In this document: positions 1 through 11,630 of the stretch, piece by piece
How the letters are laid out: every line of letters starts with the position of its first letter
Position numbering within the stretch: the first letter of the stretch is position 1
Origin: Takakia lepidozioides
Taxonomy: Eukaryota > Streptophyta > Takakiopsida > Takakiales > Takakiaceae
Assembly (NCBI GenBank): GCA_030704615.1
Contig: CM060732.1
Coordinates: 44,621,053-44,685,052 of the forward strand
DNA: 64,000 nt
Reading direction: 5' to 3'
Translations under genes and position numbers: made by a program
Notes under the pieces: model-generated
Seen by the model: the letters and a program-made list of their open reading frames with translations, nothing else
The model's database searches: none
What the model was told of the DNA's origin: nothing

Positions 1-2332
1 AAATTGCAAGTTCTTCCACGATCAGATTGAGTATCTGGGCCACATGATATACCCTTGAGGATTGGGTGTTCAACACACAAAGGTGGAGGCCATTGCACGC
101 ATTCCACGCCCCATAGATGTAAGTAGAGTTCGTGCTTTTATGGGGTTGGCAAACTATTATCGACGGTTTGTCAAGGGATTTAGCAGCATTGCAAAGGCTC
201 TTACCAAGTTGACCAAGGTGGGTCAAGAGTGGCAGTGGGAGGAGGAGCAGGAGGAAGCCTTTGAGGAACTCAAGGCTCGATTGACTTCTGTGCCTATTCT
301 GAGGCGGCCTATTCGGGGTCGGTCTTTCCAGCTACATACGGATTGGAGTATGCTAGGGATTGGAGCAGTGCTCACACAGGTGGTTGATGAGGGAAGAGAG
401 TTTGTTGTGGCATATGCTAGCCGCTTGAACAATGATGCCGAGGCGAAGTATAGTTCCTATGAAGGGGAGTGTCTGGCTGCAGTATGGGTAGTGGCACATT
501 TTAGATGCTACCTCTATGACAATCTCTTCACCCTTGTCACGGATCACCAACCATTGAAGTGGTTGATGGAGTCAAACAAGCTTACAGGGAAGCTTGCAGG
601 GTGGGCACTTATGCTTCAAGAGTACGACTTCCAGGTGGTGCATCGAGCCGGAATAGTCAACTAGGATGCGGATGGATTGAGTCGCAATCCATGCACGAGT
701 GAGCATGATGATACTGGAGCTCGGTGGCATGGTGAGACGGATGAGGAAATGGTGCCAGGATGGCATGCATCTGCCTTTTTGTGCATCCTAGCAATGGGAG
801 CTCAAGCTAGTCCATCCCATGCGATAGGTCATGTAGATAGCGTGCATGACGATCCAGAGACTAGTGAGGAGTTTGGTGGTGCTAAGGATGTGCATGAAGA
901 TGCAACAGTATTGGCATACCTTCGTACCGGAGAGACAACAGCCAATGTGACTGCTAAGGAGAGAGATCGGGTCCTACAACGAGCCAAGAGATTCAAGTGG
1001 GAGGGGACTCACCTACTCCGAGTATGGGAGGATGGACGAGTGAGGATTGTGCCTCATCCAACACAACGAGCGCGATTGGTACACCATGCCCATGACGAGT
1101 TAGGACATTTTGGGATGCGGCGCACTCATAGTTTGCTGCAAGGATAGTATTGGTGGTGGGGCATGCACACGGATGTGCAACAGTTAGTGGCAAGGTGCAT
1201 GGTGTGTGATAGAGTGCGGGCTTCTTTCAATGCACCTACTCCACAATTGCATCCTTTACCCATTATGGGTTTGGGCTATCGTTGGAGTCTTGACTTCGCA
1301 GGCCCATTGCAACTAACGATTTGCCATAACAAGTATGTGCTAGTGATGGTGGAACATTTCTCCAAATGGATTGAACTGGTGGCATTGCCTGACAATGCAA
1401 GTGAGGGGGTTGCGTATGCATTCTTAGATTGAGTGCTTAACCAATTTGGTGCTTCAGCCGAGGTACTCACGGACCAGGGGAGAGAATTCTTGGGGGAATT
1501 TCAGGCTTTGTGTGAGCAAGCCTTGATAGATCACCGCACTACTTCTCGGGATCATCCCGAGGCTGATGGCTTGGCGGAGAGGGTTGTGCAAACAGTCAAG
1601 TGAGGCTTGCGCAAGTATGGCTTGCAGAACGGACACTTGGGAGATTGGGACCTTCAGTTACCTTGGTTGGCCATGGGTTACAGGTTTAGCAAGCAAGCAT
1701 CACTTGCCTCGTTCTTGCCTTATTTCCTTCTCTTTGGCCGAGAGCCAGATTTGCCTACATCTATTCGCAAGGAGACTGCAATAGTCCTCAACCTTGATGA
1801 TCCGGATGTGTAGACACAAGCATGTGCCCAACGGGCAGAGTTGTTCAAGAGAGTCATGGCTTTTGATAACCTTGCTATTGCCCAACACCGAGACACATTG
1901 AGGTACACCACTGTATGTGGAGGGGGATATCGGCCAGGTGTTCAGCGTTTCCATCCTGGGGACTATGTGTATGTGCAGCAGACAACGCCTACGACCTTGG
2001 ATGTCACAGCAGGTCGTGTGATTCTAAGGGTTCGGGAGGTGTTGCCTTCAGGAGTGTTGATTTTGGAGGGTCGAGATGGCATGGTATGGAAGGACCATGT
2101 GCGCAATTGTGCGCCATGTCACCTTCCACATGTGGATGGGAGGATAGATCCCAACCTTGCAGTGGTACCTGTAGGGTTGCGTTGCATGTTATGTGGGCAT
2201 GCTGGTGGTGCCGCGACCATGTTGGTGTGTGACAAATGCTCAAGGGGGTGGCACATGGGATGCTTGACACTGCCACTTGAGGAGGTTCCTAGTGGAGAAT
2301 GGTTGAGTCCACGATGCCTTGGACAGAGGTAG
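1..2332 (+). pseudogene. Ty3/gypsy pol remnant: RT end, RNase H, integrase, PHD finger
   Basis: One reading frame (frame 2) runs from the left edge to the stop at 2330-2332 with no frameshift, broken only by in-frame stops at 56, 662, 1145, 1430, 1601 and 1811. In order it shows the end of a reverse transcriptase and its connection region (FMGLANYYRRF), RNase H (acidic residues in HTDWS and YEGECLA, then TDHQPLKWL), the integrase zinc region and core (SLDFAGP, TDQGREF), and a C-terminal tail rich in VILRVREVLPSG. The tail ends in a PHD-like Cys/His cluster (CMLC, CDKC, WHMGC) whose last pair reads SPRC here but CPHC in the copy at 51501-52232. The RT fingers and palm, protease and gag lie outside the window. 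With six stops and a damaged PHD finger it cannot be active. The Ty3 assignment is firm; the clade is not. Confidence 0.9.
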
Positions 2333-2589
2333 TGGGGCATGACAGTGGCGAGGTTGACAAGTGATCCAAGGTCTAGTTAACGGGAGTTCGATGCCATGGA
2401 CACCCAATTGAAGCCATGGATTGCAAGAAGGCGAGTAACGATGGGGCTATTTTTGCACTCGGCCTCTTGATCTATTGACTTCAGATACTGGGACTTGGGC
2501 GATTGATGACCAAACGATGATCTTATTGGGATGGATACTTGTCAGCTATCCGGTGTTAGAGGGACCTAATCACCGGCTAGGGGGGCGAT
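2333..2589 (+). other. retroelement 3' untranslated region with polypurine tract
   Basis: This noncoding stretch lies between the pol stop and the LTR. It ends in a purine-rich tract (ctaggggggcga) directly before the LTR's TG. The same layout, about 260 bp long and with the same kind of tract, separates pol from the LTR in the related copy at 52233-52491, which supports its role as the plus-strand primer site. Confidence 0.7.
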
Positions 2590-3170
2590 TGTGGTATAGC
2601 TTTCTAGGATTGTGTGGTGGACAACAATGTATGTTGTAGCACGATGTTTAGGTGCACGACAGCTGTCATGGTTTTAGTCATGGTTATCTAGAATTACCTA
2701 CTTCTAGTTCACTAGGACATTTTAGATATTTATATTTATATTTTGTGTGTTGGGACTTCATTGGGTCTCACATGCCAAGTGAGGTGTCGAGCCTCACTTG
2801 AGACATGGAAATAGGTTTTCCCCTTGTGAGGATAGAGGAGGCTCATCTTCTTGTAGTTGAGCCTCCATAAGCTTGTCTCACCTCCATAGCTCTAGGTATT
2901 GAGAGGGAGTGTGTTGAAGGCTTTGTAGGGTGGATTCCCTTAGCAAGGGTGCCCTTGGCTTGACTTAGTTTATGTGATAGAGTGGATTTCACTTGGAAGG
3001 ACTATGGCTTGTTCTTAGTGTGATTGCTTTATGCTTTGAGAGTCTTTATTGTCTTCCACTTCTCTCATTTCTCTTCTCTTATCATTGTGGTATAGCTTTC
3101 TAGGATTGTGTGCTTAGATTGTGTGGTGGACAACAATGTATGTTGTGGCACGATGCTTAGGTGCACGACA
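2590..3170 (+). repeat. 3' LTR with a direct repeat at both of its own ends
   Basis: The LTR starts TGTGGTATAG straight after the polypurine tract and ends GTGCACGACA. Its first 72 bp (2590-2661) recur as its last 85 bp (3086-3170), the second copy carrying a short extra segment. The middle part shares blocks with the LTR at 52492-53191 (gctgtca after the first repeat, a segment around gaggctcatctt, and cttggcttgactt), so the long unit belongs to the element and is not host flank. No matching 5' LTR is in view. Confidence 0.7.
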
Positions 3171-3179
3171 TCTTGGGAC

Positions 3180-4616
3180 CAATTCAGAGTAGGAGCTAGT
3201 GTGTGATCAGTAGGGTTTGGGTGTTTGCTACAAAAAAATTCAGCTGTCATTGTCAGCTTCTAGCAGCAAGGGCAAGGTCTATGCATTAATGGTGCTGAGG
3301 AAGGGATAGCTGAAGGAGAGCAGGGATGGAGTGTAGGTCCTGATTCATCCAAGAGGGACGGATATCAGGCACAATAGTGCCCATGATTCCCTATGGATTG
3401 ATAGCTACAAGAAACCTGCATGGGTAGATGGTCAACTGGAAACAGTGGCAACGACATATTTGATAAAATCAGGTGCTCCACCATGACCACAGCTTCCGAG
3501 GGAGGACCAAGAGAGGGAGTCCACAATACCGATTCTGGCACTTCTGGGCACATGAGGATGCTATGTGAGGCAGGGCAACTGAAAGAGGCTCTACAAATTT
3601 TGAAGGGTTTCAGCAGATTCAGCAGATTCAGATACTTATGTCTGTCTCTTGCATACGTGCATCAAGATGAAAGGCCTAGAAGCCGGAAAACAGGTGTATG
3701 GTCAAATTATCCAAAGTGGATTCAAGCCCAACGTTTTTCTATGCAACACCTTTGTTAACATGTATGTGAGGTGTGGGAGCATTGTGGATGCACACTGAGT
3801 GTTCAACAAAATGCCTGAACAAGGTTTGATCACGTGGAATATAATGATGGCAGGACTTAGCAAGCTTGGTTGTGGTAAGAATGCCTTGGAGCCCTATGAG
3901 CTAATGATGCAAGAAAGGGTGAAGCCCAACCAAATCACATTTGTTTGTGTTTGCAATGCATATGCGAGCCTAACAACCCTGGAGAAGGGCAAAAAGATCC
4001 ATGGTGACATCTTCAAAGCTGGAATAGTAACAAATGCCATTCTGAGCACTGCCCTGATAAAAATGTATGCCAAATGTGGGAGCATTGAGGATGCAAATGG
4101 AGTGTTCAACGATATGGCTGAACGAGATGTGATCTCGTGGAACGCGATGATCGCTGGATATGCTCAGCGTGGGTGCGGGATGAAGGCTTTGGAGACTATG
4201 AGCAAATGATTCAGGAAGGGTTGAACCCAGACCACGTCACATTCGTTTCCATTTTCAATGTGTGGGCAAGCCTGGTAGCCCTGGAAAAGGGCAAAGAGGT
4301 CCATGGTGATATCATCAAAGCTGGAATTGTACCAGATGTCATTCTGAGCAATGCCTTCATTGACATGTATGCCAAAGGCGGAAGCATTGAAGATGCAAAG
4401 GGAGTGTTCATCTGGATGGCTGAACGAAATGTGATATCATGGAGTGCTATGATTGCAGGATATGCACAGCATGCGTGTGGGATTGATACTGCCAATGTGA
4501 CAACAATAAAGTATCCCGAAACAGGTAACAAAGACGAGGAGAAGCTGTGGAATGAATACTTTTCTGACCCCAGTCAATGGTGGGACAATCGAGGCAATAA
4601 GATGAATGCCTATTAG
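3180..4616 (+). pseudogene. broken PDF-motif / PPR chimera
   Basis: 3242-3480 matches the intron and second half of the PDF motif seen in the array at 58-60 kb, with stops. 3550-4490 is a PPR fragment opening with MRMLCEAGQLKEALQIL, close to RTLCKAGQLKEALHIL of the intact gene at 11837-15258, with frameshifts near 3620-3790 and 4200. At about 4485 the PPR frame runs without a stop into DTANVTT and then EEKLWNEYFSDPSQWWDNRG, the first half of a PDF motif, ending at 4616. The order second half, PPR, first half is a rearrangement relative to the intact gene. Several stops and frameshifts make it a pseudogene, although the last 160 codons (4137-4616) are open. Confidence 0.8.
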
Positions 4617-5991
4617 ATTACAGAGAGTAGTAGGCGCAATTGAGCATATGAACTGTGGAATTTATAGCCTCCATTCTTCTAAGTTTACTTTCTCTACTGT
4701 CTAGAAATTAATCAGAAGGTTCATAGATACAGTAGGCAAGGGTACCACCGACAGTTTGGAGGCTGTGATGGCTGCATATGTGTGGGGAAAAAGAAGCTCC
4801 TCTTGGAACATGAGTGAAGATTGACCTGCATTGGCAGCATCCGCAGGCAAGTCATACACCCTTTCATGTACCCTCTTTTTCTTCCACTACACAACATGTC
4901 CATCCAGAAATTTTGCTTTGATTACCCAATAACCGTGTTGTATCTGTGGATACATCTCAATGTGTTTATCCTTCGACTTGCTCCATTTCATGCAGATTCA
5001 GTGTGTAGCCGGCTAACAGCACCAACGGATGTGCACACAATATTGAAAGAGCTAAGCACCAAGTGCATGCCATTGCCAAAGAGGGTTGGAGGATCAGATC
5101 AGGGTTTGACAGATTCAACAAAAAATCATTAACGGTGGGTGGCTGAACACTGGGGATTCTACTGCTCACAGTCCCAAATCTGCATGGATTAATGAAGGGG
5201 AAGTCCAAATTAACACGGGATGGGATGCATTCCCTTCCTCACCCATTCATTCTGTTCCTGTCAACAATGGCTGGGATGCTATCCCTTGCAATACTACAGT
5301 TAATGATGAACACAATCCGTTAGATGGGTAGTTACCCTCCAACACTCCGATACACCCCAATTGGGGTTCCTTCTTAAACAGAAACAGACAAGAATTGTGG
5401 CTGGCCCGTCATGGAGGCAAATGACGACGTTAGTGCCAATATGCCATCACAAGGCTCACTGGTATGGACCGGCTAAGAGCTTTTAATACAACTCTGAGTG
5501 TATTTAGCATAAAACATTTTGTGGAGTAAAATAAAATAAGTGGATTATATTGGTATAATATAAAAGTACATATCCACTTAACCCTTCACTGTTTACCAGG
5601 TTCACTAACTTTTGCATATGACAATAATTTTCACTCTTTTTTCAAGATCATTTATAGCCCATGAGGTGGCATACTTGCTCCAAAAAACTTCATGAGATTT
5701 TTGGAAAATTTCATTTAGCGCATTGCTCTCAACATCCCTCTTATCAAACAAGGGAAGCAAGTGTGCGACATGCTCCAAGCCACTGAGATGATACAATGAT
5801 TGCTATTTTTCTTGCGAAAAACAATGAAATATGGGATGTATGTATGTAGCACCATGGGGATGATCCACCCCTTTTTGTGAATATTGAACATAGTTCTCAG
5901 AATTCGTCGCTAGTAGTGCGGAGCAACGCGAAGCCCTAGTATCATATAGGGCTCCGCTCCCTTTTTCTTTAAAAAAAATAAAAAATGCACA
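4617..5991. other. intergenic, no recognised gene
   Basis: No supportable coding region. 4620-5320 continues from the PDF remnant and may be a decayed intron or exon of the same family. A short motif near 5908-5945 (tagtgcggagcaa followed by gaagcccta) recurs at 10737-10765, so it is probably a dispersed repeat. Confidence 0.5.
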
Positions 5992-6235
5992 TCAGGTGGT
6001 AGCTCAGTTGGTAAGTGCACAATGTGTCGCCCTGGTGGTTCAGGGTTCAAACCCGCTGCCCTGCCTGATGTGTGGATTGATTGTGACCGGTTGGTCTGTG
6101 GTGATGTTTCCCTCCCGTGTGCTCAATGGCTTATCTGAAAGGGGGCTAATTTTTCCCCCTCCTCAAGGGCCTGAATTGTGAGCAGTCCCTCCCAGGTTTT
6201 CTTTTTGCTTAAAAATATATATAAATAAAATAAGC
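5992..6235 (+). mobile_element. tRNA-derived SINE, copy 1
   Basis: The tRNA-like head has an A box (TAGCTCAGTTGG, 6000-6011) and a B box (GGTTCAAACCC, 6044-6054). An acceptor-like stem pairs ATCAGG at the start with CCTGAT after the T arm. The body ends with a CCTCAAGGGCCTGAATTGTG block and a T/A-rich tail near 6200-6235. The copies at 47380 and (minus strand) 22735 share the head layout and the GGCCTGA tail block, so this is a family and not a tRNA gene. Transcription would use the internal pol III promoter. Confidence 0.75.
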
Positions 6236-8082
6236 ATTAGTTGGTCTGTTGAAAGTGATTGAGGAGTTTGGGACTCAGTCCTCGTGAGGTTGTCCTCCCT
6301 TTTCAAGGGGTCAGGTTCCTTAATTCACCGATCACACGGTGTGTGTGCCTCATGGTGTATACAGGGGTTTTAATTTTTTTCCCCACAATAATTATTATTA
6401 ATAAAGTTTCCAGGGCCCCTATCCCCTGTTCTGTGAAAAAATAAATAAACATAAAAACAAGCCTCAAAGGGCAATTGGCTCTCTTGCTTTGCTTTGGCAC
6501 AACATAAGAGGAAGGTAAGAGTAGGGAACATGACTCAGCACACCGCACCAATCAGCGCCTTGACACGGTGTAAGGTCCTTTGATCACATTTTCTCCATTG
6601 ACTTGCATGTCTCCACAAAGTCTCTCTCAACAAGAGAGCTAATAAAAAAAAAAAAAATGCAATCTCTCAAATTTCATTAATCAATATCTATGTGTAATTT
6701 ATTTTATTAATTAAAAAATAGTGACTGCCATCTCTGGCAGATTCTTTCATGCCTGATATGCCTTGTTGAAGCTGAGGTGTGATTTCACTAGTAAGTTAGG
6801 AAGGGGGTGATGATGGCAATTAAACAGCCACAATTGCATCCAAGTAAGTAGATATGTTGTCAAGTGAAGAAGATGATGTGGGTTGGATGCCATATTATTG
6901 CCTCCACGCTGCTCATCTCTGTGCATCTGAAGCGAGGAGTGGGTGTTGTAAGACATGCTTCTGCTGGCAACGCTGCATTGGCTTCCACACTGTGCAGTGC
7001 ATGCCTGCTGGCCTCCAGCTTTCATGTCCCACACTGCACCACACCGGCGCTTTATTGACCATCTATCTTTATTGACTCTACTGCCTGCGATACGTATTTG
7101 GCCACTGCTTTGCGGAGCTGGGCCACAGGAGCTTTGTTGTTGTTGATGATGGAGTAGTGCAATACAAAGCAACTAGAGAAAGAAAGGAAAGAAAATACGT
7201 AGCTAGTAGCTACTGTGGTGAAAGACACGTTCCTAGTAAATAGTAGAGCAGCGGCGGCTGCTTCACCCTCCACACTCTCACAGACTTGCCCCTCTGTCTA
7301 CCTGGGTCCTTTAGTCACTGTGGGAGCGGAGCCCTTCTCTCATGGCGGCTCGAGCGGGGTCTCCCTGCTCTGTCAGTGTTGTGAACTCTGGATTAGATTC
7401 ATGATTTCTAAATCCTTACTGGGTTTTCTTGGATTGTGCTTCTTACAGCTCTGGCTCGAGTCTGGAGTCTGGACTTAGGGCCGCCTGTCGCTCAACGCGG
7501 GGTATTCTGGGTCTGCATTTGAATGAGAGAGCTCGTTAGCACTCGGACAGCTGGTTTTGCAGTTTTGAGACGAAAGAAGGATGGCTTGGGCTGCTGTGCC
7601 TCCTCTCTCCTGTGGCAATCGTGACTTTGGACGGTGGGCGTTAGCTGTGCATTTGTGAGACTGTCCTTGTTTACTGAGAAGTATCCCCGACTCGACTGGA
7701 AACTGTTGCCTGCTAAGAGCGGAAAGCCATAATGCAGGCCTTGGTGAGACTCGTACATTTGATTGCTGGTCGAGTCAGATGTAAATAGATGGGATTGTTG
7801 CCAAGAGCTTCAAGAGATGTTTCGGACTGGGAGGCGGCACTGTGACTATTATTTAATACCGATATGAAACTCTTACTGTAGGACTTCCGTGAGATTTTGG
7901 CGTGGCAAAACTAGAGGCGCACTGAGAGGACCAGATTCTCTGGAGGTAGAGAGGCTTCGTTATGGTTTCTTCATTATGCCAACATTTTGGCAACTACAGA
8001 TGCCACCAAAGTGGTCGATAATGAGATAGAGGTACTTCAGCGAAGCTGTGCTTGGATACAGAGAGAGCACCAGTTGCCAATC
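6236..8082 (+). other. upstream region and probable 5' UTR of the receptor kinase
   Basis: 6236-6445 resembles the SINE body in style but no A or B box is seen. 6600-6730 is AT-rich. From about 7210 to 8082 the sequence is a plausible 5' leader of the kinase gene: there is no in-frame ATG between 7987 and 8083, although the frame is open from 7987. I could not place a TATA box with confidence. Confidence 0.4.
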
Positions 8083-9915
8083 ATGCACCCAGGGACGTGC
8101 ATGTCAGCTTTGGTGGGGTTACTGGTTGTGCTGGTGTTCGCGCCTGCAGTATTGGTGATCGCCCAAAGTCCAGACTTGACATGTCTACAAAAGTTCAAGG
8201 CGTCAGTGGGGGACCCTCAGGGCCATCTGTTAAGCTGGGATTTCAATGATACAAGCCCTAAATCGGTTTGTTCATGGTTTGGTGTGACCTGCTATGGAAA
8301 TTACGCTTTTCCAGTTTACTTCCTCAGCCTTGGGAGCTCTGAACTGACGGGGTCCTTCCCCGATGGGCTGAGTGATTGCAAAGCTCTCAAGTGGCTGGAC
8401 TTATCTGCCAACAATTTCGTGGGTCCTATTCCCGACAGTTTATGCTCAGATGTGCCTAATCTTGTGAATCTAGACCTTTCTCGTAACAAAATCAGGGGAA
8501 GCATTCCTGCGAATCTTTCCCTTTGTTCTTTCCTCAACAACATTGTCTTAAATGATAATGAGTTGTCTGGAACGATTCCAGGGCAGATTGGACTACTAGG
8601 TCGTCTTAAGAAGTTTGACGTCTCCAACAATCAACTGGAAGGCCTTATTCCAAGCACCTTTGTAGACAGAAAAGCTGAGAATGGGGTTCGCTTCGATGGT
8701 AGCAGCTTTGAGAACAATGCAGGCCTTTGTGGTCCTCCACTGACCAACAATTGTACAGCACCATCAGGGGGGGCGAACTCAAATGTCATTTTGGGAGGGG
8801 CGATTGGTGGTGCACTTGTGGCGGCTGTGGTAGGGGCCCTGGTTGTTTGGTTTTTGGGTCGGCCACCCAAAAAGCATGCTGCGATTATGAGGGATGACAG
8901 CAAGTGGGCGAAGCACATCAAAGCTTCCAAATCCATCAATGTGGCTATGTTTGACAAGCCGCTGGTGAAGATCAGGTTGGCTGATCTCATGGCGGCTACA
9001 AATGAATTCAGCAAGGACAACATTGTGGGGTCTGGTCGCACGGGCACAGTGTACAAAGCTATGTTTCCGGATGGCTCGGCCATGGCAATCAAGAGGTTGC
9101 AGGTATCGGCTCACAGCGATCGCCAATTTAAGGCAGAGATGGAGACCCTTGGACAGGTGAAGCACCCCAACTTGTTGTCCCTGCTGGGTTACTGCGTGGC
9201 TGGAGGTGAGCGGCTTCTAGTGTACAAGCACATGCCCAAGGGTAGCTTACGGGACTGTTTGCATAATGGGCCTGAAAAAGAGATACTGGAGTGGCCAGTT
9301 CGAGTGAAGATTGCCATCGGTGCCTCGCGGGGCCTTGCATGGCTGCATGATAGCTGCAACCCGCGCATGATCCATCGGAACATCAGTGCCGGCAGCATAC
9401 TCCTGGACGATGACTATGACTCCAAAATCACTGACTTTGGTCTCGCACGTCTCACGAATCCTGTGGACACCCATATCAGCACTTTTGTCAATGGAGACTT
9501 CGGAGATGTAGGTTATGTGGCGCCAGAGTATGTGCGCACACTGGTGGCCACAACAAAGGGGGATGTCTACAGTTTTGGTATTGTTCTACTGGAGCTTGTG
9601 ACAAGCCAAAAGCCTGTTGATGTCTTGGTGGATGGGGACTTCAAGGGGAATCTCGCTGAATGGATCCGAATGCTCTCCGCCAGTGGCCGGATTGCCGACG
9701 CCATTGATAGGTCCCTGACTGGCAAAGGAGTGGATGACGAGTTAATGCAGATTCTAAAGGTAGCCTGCTCGTGTGTTCTATCACCGGCCAAGGGACGGCC
9801 ATCCATGTACGAGGTTTATCAGGTGCTACTTGCAATCGGTCAAAAACAAACTCACACCTATCAATCTGAGCGTTTGAGTAGTGCAAAGCGGGAATTCATT
9901 GTTGCTGTCACATGA
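8083..9915 (+). CDS. BIR1-like LRR receptor kinase, probable pseudokinase
   Basis: A 610-residue single-exon protein; the first in-frame ATG is at 8083 (the frame is open further upstream but lacks an ATG). Domains in order: signal peptide (about 1-30, VGLLVVLVFAPAVLVIA), a plant LRR N-terminal cap (DLTCLQKFKAS to CSWFGVTC), about five LRRs (LKWLDLSANNFVGPIP), one transmembrane segment (about 233-257), and a kinase domain with glycine loop GSGRTGTVYKA (about 315), AIK lysine, DFG (about 450) and APEY. The catalytic loop reads IHRN instead of HRD (about 430), so the catalytic Asp is missing. The block NPVDTHISTFVNGDFGDVG and the length match the BIR family (BAK1-interacting receptors that restrain immune receptor complexes at the plasma membrane). 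Orthology to BIR1 itself is inference. Confidence 0.93.
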   Translation: MHPGTCMSALVGLLVVLVFAPAVLVIAQSPDLTCLQKFKASVGDPQGHLLSWDFNDTSPKSVCSWFGVTCYGNYAFPVYFLSLGSSELTGSFPDGLSDCKALKWLDLSANNFVGPIPDSLCSDVPNLVNLDLSRNKIRGSIPANLSLCSFLNNIVLNDNELSGTIPGQIGLLGRLKKFDVSNNQLEGLIPSTFVDRKAENGVRFDGSSFENNAGLCGPPLTNNCTAPSGGANSNVILGGAIGGALVAAVVGALVVWFLGRPPKKHAAIMRDDSKWAKHIKASKSINVAMFDKPLVKIRLADLMAATNEFSKDNIVGSGRTGTVYKAMFPDGSAMAIKRLQVSAHSDRQFKAEMETLGQVKHPNLLSLLGYCVAGGERLLVYKHMPKGSLRDCLHNGPEKEILEWPVRVKIAIGASRGLAWLHDSCNPRMIHRNISAGSILLDDDYDSKITDFGLARLTNPVDTHISTFVNGDFGDVGYVAPEYVRTLVATTKGDVYSFGIVLLELVTSQKPVDVLVDGDFKGNLAEWIRMLSASGRIADAIDRSLTGKGVDDELMQILKVACSCVLSPAKGRPSMYEVYQVLLAIGQKQTHTYQSERLSSAKREFIVAVT

Positions 9916-11422
9916 AAACTCCTCGGATTTCAAACTCAATTCCCACTGGATTCGTTGCTGGACAATTCAAGAGTACTGGTGTGATGGAGGGGGAACAGGC
10001 CCATTGTTATCGCAAGCTTTTAAAGTAAATTCTTTTTGTTTTCAATAGCTCGCCCATGTGCAAAGAGGAACCCGTTATTGGAGATGCAGAGCTCTGGCAT
10101 TTTCTGTCTTCACATATGATTATGACCACAGTAGCTCATGTCACACTGTGCTTCGCCTCTGAAAGCGCAGTGGCGAGAGAGGCGGTGAAACTGCCAACTC
10201 ACATGGCTATTATTGCCTTCAGGCCAGTTCCTGTACATAGGTGTGAGTATATCTGCAAGTGCATACCTCAGAGAGCAAGAGAGAGTTGATGGAATGTACT
10301 CATAAGACGTTGTTTGCCGTAAAGAGAGAGGGGTTGATAGAGAGAACGAGAGCAAAATTAGGTGCTTTGGAGGCTCAAAACTATCAAACTTTCGTTTTGT
10401 GAAGGTCAAAGATAATCCAATCTAAGTATCATGGTAAGCTGTGGCCATGCCCGGGGGGGGGGGGGGGGGGTGACTGAGCAGCTGCTGCTCAGCAGGGATG
10501 GCTGATATCCTGGGACTGTTACTTCAATTCTCTCAGGAGGCTGTGAATAGGAAAGCAGGATTATAAAAGCTCTGATTCTTTTATGACAGTAAGTGGAAGG
10601 CTCAAGGGATGCAACTAGTGGAACGGTTTCTAGTTTCTACTTGCAGATGCCTCGGAGAAGATACTGAGATTGGCATGTCATACTTCCCATTCATGGAATC
10701 ATCAATCCATACTATAGTTTGCAATCTTGTCACTGGTAGTGCGGAGCAATGTGGAGCCCCAGTTTATATAGAATTGAAAGAAGCAATACTAATCAATCAC
10801 AATCATAGTCACTCGGAGGGCAAGTCACTGAATAGACTATCATTACCACTGAACTTTCCTTCTCTCTTATATTGTCTGAGAGATGTTCTCACTCCTCACC
10901 ATAGCTCTCAGTATTCTGACTATCCCTATCCATGTTATCGTCCGGCTCCACACATAGCCTAGAGCAAAAATCTCCAATTTTTTTTAGCATTTTGCCCTTG
11001 TCTTCTACTACTTCCAGCAGTTTTGAGCCCCCAGTGGTGTTGAACTACAAGATGCAAACAACAGCGCAAAGGTCTGGTAACATCAAATCTTTCTACATGT
11101 TTGCATCACGCCTTTGAGAGATGAAGTTGAAAGGGTGAGTAGTAATATAAGGCAGCCGGCAAGAAGTCTTCCAAAAGACCACGATCTGAATTAGCCTAAG
11201 ATGCATGGAAGTAAGCTATCAGAAACACTTCATAGGCTCACAATAATACCAGGAACCAGCTGCAGTACCACAATTGTGTTTTTTCCTGATTTGATTGGCA
11301 GAGAGAAGACTCTGGCCAAAGCTGGCGTAACAAAGACCAAGAGCCACTCAGACTAAGAGCCACTTCACCCCTTTTGAGGGTTGGCACAACTTCATGACAT
11401 CCCATTGTCATAAGAAAACTTG
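9916..11422. other. 3' flank of the kinase gene; no gene recognised
   Basis: It contains the probable 3' UTR of the kinase gene, a run of 18 G at 10453-10470 and, near 10737, the tagtgcggagcaa motif shared with 5908. The downstream UTR of the convergent PPR gene probably occupies the right end. No conserved ORF was found on either strand. Confidence 0.45.
10453..10470 (+). repeat. G18 homopolymer
   Basis: Eighteen consecutive G residues preceded by CCC. Such a run can form a G-quadruplex and is prone to length error in sequencing, so its exact length is uncertain. Confidence 0.9.
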
Positions 11423-11630
11423 CTAAAAACATAATAGAGTGGAATAAATGTATCTGATCAAGAGTTTTCTTCTGCATAATTCACAGTATACCTCAATGGC
11501 TGAGGGTGTTTCCAGGGATGGACTCTCCCTTGTTTGAGAGTAAGTGCAGCCTTTCAATGTTACAAATTGTTTCTTCACAAGGTCGCCCCTTGATGTAAAT
11601 GAAATGAATTTTTCTGCCCTCTCCAATTCG

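Noticed and set aside
1-2332. Stops in the Ty3 pol corrected by U-to-C RNA editing, as in fern organelles
   Set aside because: Such editing is known only in organelle transcripts; a nuclear retroelement with stops is more simply decayed.
5992-6066. Functional tRNA gene at the A box/B box head (also at 47380)
   Set aside because: The anticodon arm does not fold well, and a conserved body and A/T-rich tail follow, as in a SINE.
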